Assembly: GCA_025963955.1 (NCBI GenBank)
Contig: JAOPZU010000181.1
Location: 1 to 5,745, forward strand
DNA length: 5,745 nt
DNA from: Solirubrobacterales bacterium
Lineage (GTDB): Bacteria; Actinomycetota; Thermoleophilia; Solirubrobacterales; Solirubrobacteraceae
Reading direction: 5' to 3'
Under the pieces are notes generated by a model. It worked only from the letters and a program-made list of their open reading frames with translations, was not told the DNA's origin and made no database searches. Below are positions 4,814-5,745 of this stretch, one piece after another (position 1 is the first letter of the stretch; each line of letters starts with the position of its first letter). Position numbers and translations under genes: made by a program.

Positions 4814-5620
4814 ATGGCCTCGCTGATCGACTCCGGCACCATCCTGCTCGACCTGGACGAGGACGGCGTCGCGCATCTGCGCTTCAACCGCCCGGAGGCC
4901 GCCAACGGCCTCGACGTCCCCTTCCTGCAGTCCCTCTACACGGCGCTCATGCGGGTCAACGGCGAGCCGTCCGTCCGCGCGCTGCTGATCACGGGGGAGG
5001 GCGCGCACTTCTGCGCCGGCGGGGACGTGAAGACGTTCGCGTCCAAGGGCGAGGCGCTGCCGGACTACCTGCGTCAGGCGACCCAGTGGCTGCAGATCTG
5101 CTCCTCGGCGCTGATGCGCCTGCAGGCGCCCGTCGTCGCGGCGGTGCACGGCTTCGCTGCCGGCGGGGGCGGCTTCGGCATCGTCTGCGCCGCGGACCTC
5201 GTCATCGCCGGCGAGTCCGCGAAGTTCATGCTCGGCGCCACGCGGGTCGGCATGGCCCCGGACGCCGGAGGCTCCGTGACCCTCACGCAGCTCGTCGGCC
5301 TGCGCAAGGCGATGGAGATCGCGCTGACCAACCCGACGATCACCGCGGCCGAGGCGCTGGACATGGGCCTCATCACCCGGGTGGTGGGGGACGACGTCGT
5401 GAAGGACGAGGGCCTCGCGCTCGCCCGCGAGCTCGCGGCGGGCGCGACTTTGGCGCTCGCGGCGACCAAGCGCCTGATCTGGGACGGCCTCGGCGCGAAC
5501 GTCGAGTCGCGCCTGCCCGAGGAGGCGCGCACGGTGTCCGAGCTGTCCGGCACCGCGGACTCCCGCGAGGGCCTGGCGGCCGTGATCGAGCGGCGCGCCC
5601 CGGTGTTCGTGGCGCGGTAG
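4814..5620 (+). CDS. Crotonase-fold protein 2 (enoyl-CoA isomerase/PaaG-like)
   Basis: This encodes 268 residues, full length. Signatures are FNRPEAANGLD (24-34), oxyanion loop HFCAGGDVKTF (65-75), second oxyanion segment VHGFAAGGGGFGI (111-123), and TRVGMAPDAGGS (143-154). By alignment both classical hydratase glutamates are missing: Gly122 and Ala142 stand in their places. Asp150 of the PDAGGS motif is present instead, as in the PaaG/isomerase-like branch of the family, where an Asp here is thought to be catalytic. The C-terminus ADSREGLAAVIERRAPVF (248-265) is the usual crotonase end that packs over the active site. Function is therefore more likely double-bond or ring isomerisation of a CoA thioester than hydration. 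It lies 9 nt downstream of crotonase 1 and is co-transcribed with it. The two share little beyond family motifs and are probably sequential enzymes or partners, not a recent duplication. Confidence 0.92.
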   Translation: MASLIDSGTILLDLDEDGVAHLRFNRPEAANGLDVPFLQSLYTALMRVNGEPSVRALLITGEGAHFCAGGDVKTFASKGEALPDYLRQATQWLQICSSALMRLQAPVVAAVHGFAAGGGGFGIVCAADLVIAGESAKFMLGATRVGMAPDAGGSVTLTQLVGLRKAMEIALTNPTITAAEALDMGLITRVVGDDVVKDEGLALARELAAGATLALAATKRLIWDGLGANVESRLPEEARTVSELSGTADSREGLAAVIERRAPVFVAR

Positions 5621-5629
5621 AGGGCGTCA

Positions 5630-5646
5630 GCCGCCCCCTCGGCGGC
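5630..5646 (+). terminator. Hairpin after the crotonase operon
   Basis: GCCGCC (5630-5635) and GGCGGC (5641-5646) form a perfect GC stem with a 5-nt loop, 9 nt after the stop of crotonase 2. An alternative pairing uses GCCCCC (5633-5638) and GGGGGC (5651-5656). There is no T-tract, so it is a candidate U-less terminator only. Confidence 0.4.
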
Positions 5647-5662
5647 GGCCGGGGGCAGCGCG

Positions 5663-5745
5663 CGGGCAGCGTTGGGGCGGTGTTCGGGGGCGGTGTCGCG
5701 GCGGCGGTGTTGGGGCGCCGTTGAGGCAGCGTTCGGGAGCGGCGT
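5663..5745. repeat. Degenerate 11-bp G-rich tandem repeat, running to the window edge
   Basis: Seven consecutive units match roughly SGGGCRGYGTT: 5663-5673, 5674-5684, 5685-5696, 5697-5711, 5712-5722, 5723-5733 and 5734-5745. Four are exactly 11 bp; the others are 12-15 bp. The plus strand is strongly G-rich. G-runs at 5651-5655, 5664-5666, 5674-5677 and 5686-5690 could form a G-quadruplex with 7-8 nt loops. The period is not a multiple of three and I see no gene here. The array may continue past the window. Confidence 0.5.

Noticed and set aside
5086..5724. Plus-strand frame overlapping crotonase 2 and running into the right-edge repeats
   Set aside because: It is Arg/Gly-rich, out of frame with the crotonase, and formed by GC-biased codons and the repeat array.
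1..5745. tRNA, rRNA, CRISPR, insertion sequence or prophage signals
   Set aside because: No cloverleaf-like sequence, regular spacer array, transposase motif or flanking target duplication was seen; composition is even across the genes.

Overview
The window is GC-rich DNA with strong G/C bias at codon third positions, GTG as well as ATG starts, two promoters that appear to give leaderless mRNAs, and a P450/TetR/crotonase gene set. This points to an actinobacterium. A deep-branching group such as Thermoleophilia/Solirubrobacterales is possible but cannot be settled from the sequence. I see no rRNA, tRNA, CRISPR array or mobile element.

Layout from left to right. Positions 1-313 hold no intact gene. 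They contain a small frameshifted minus-strand reading frame (8-135), concentric inverted repeats (134-199), a short AT-rich repeat patch (205-233) and a strong hairpin (263-297) that probably terminates the next gene. A minus-strand gene (314-1240) encodes a polytopic membrane protein of unknown function. A 188-bp divergent intergenic region separates it from two overlapping plus-strand TetR-family regulators (1429-2082 and 2079-2693). These converge on a minus-strand cytochrome P450 (2703-3938), and two hairpins lie in tandem at the junction. A 101-bp divergent region then separates the P450 from two consecutive plus-strand crotonase-fold genes (4040-4804 and 4814-5620). A hairpin and a degenerate 11-bp G-rich tandem repeat (5663 to the window edge) close the window.

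The genes look like one regulated unit. An ACA-N3-TGT inverted-repeat word (G[T/G]ACA-N3-TGTC[C/T]) occurs at 1302-1314, 3949-3961 and 3993-4005. In each case it overlaps a plausible promoter element: for the membrane protein, the P450 and the crotonase operon respectively. The simplest model is that one or both TetR proteins repress all these promoters until an inducer, perhaps an acyl-CoA intermediate, appears. The P450 would oxidise a hydrophobic substrate and the crotonase pair would act on a derived CoA thioester. The membrane protein could take part in uptake or in a membrane-bound reaction. The substrate cannot be read from the sequence. A terpenoid, steroid side chain or branched lipid is a family-based guess.

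The most unusual points are the shared operator/promoter design, the two crotonases with different losses of the canonical catalytic glutamates, the unassigned membrane protein, and the tandem translationally coupled TetR pair.
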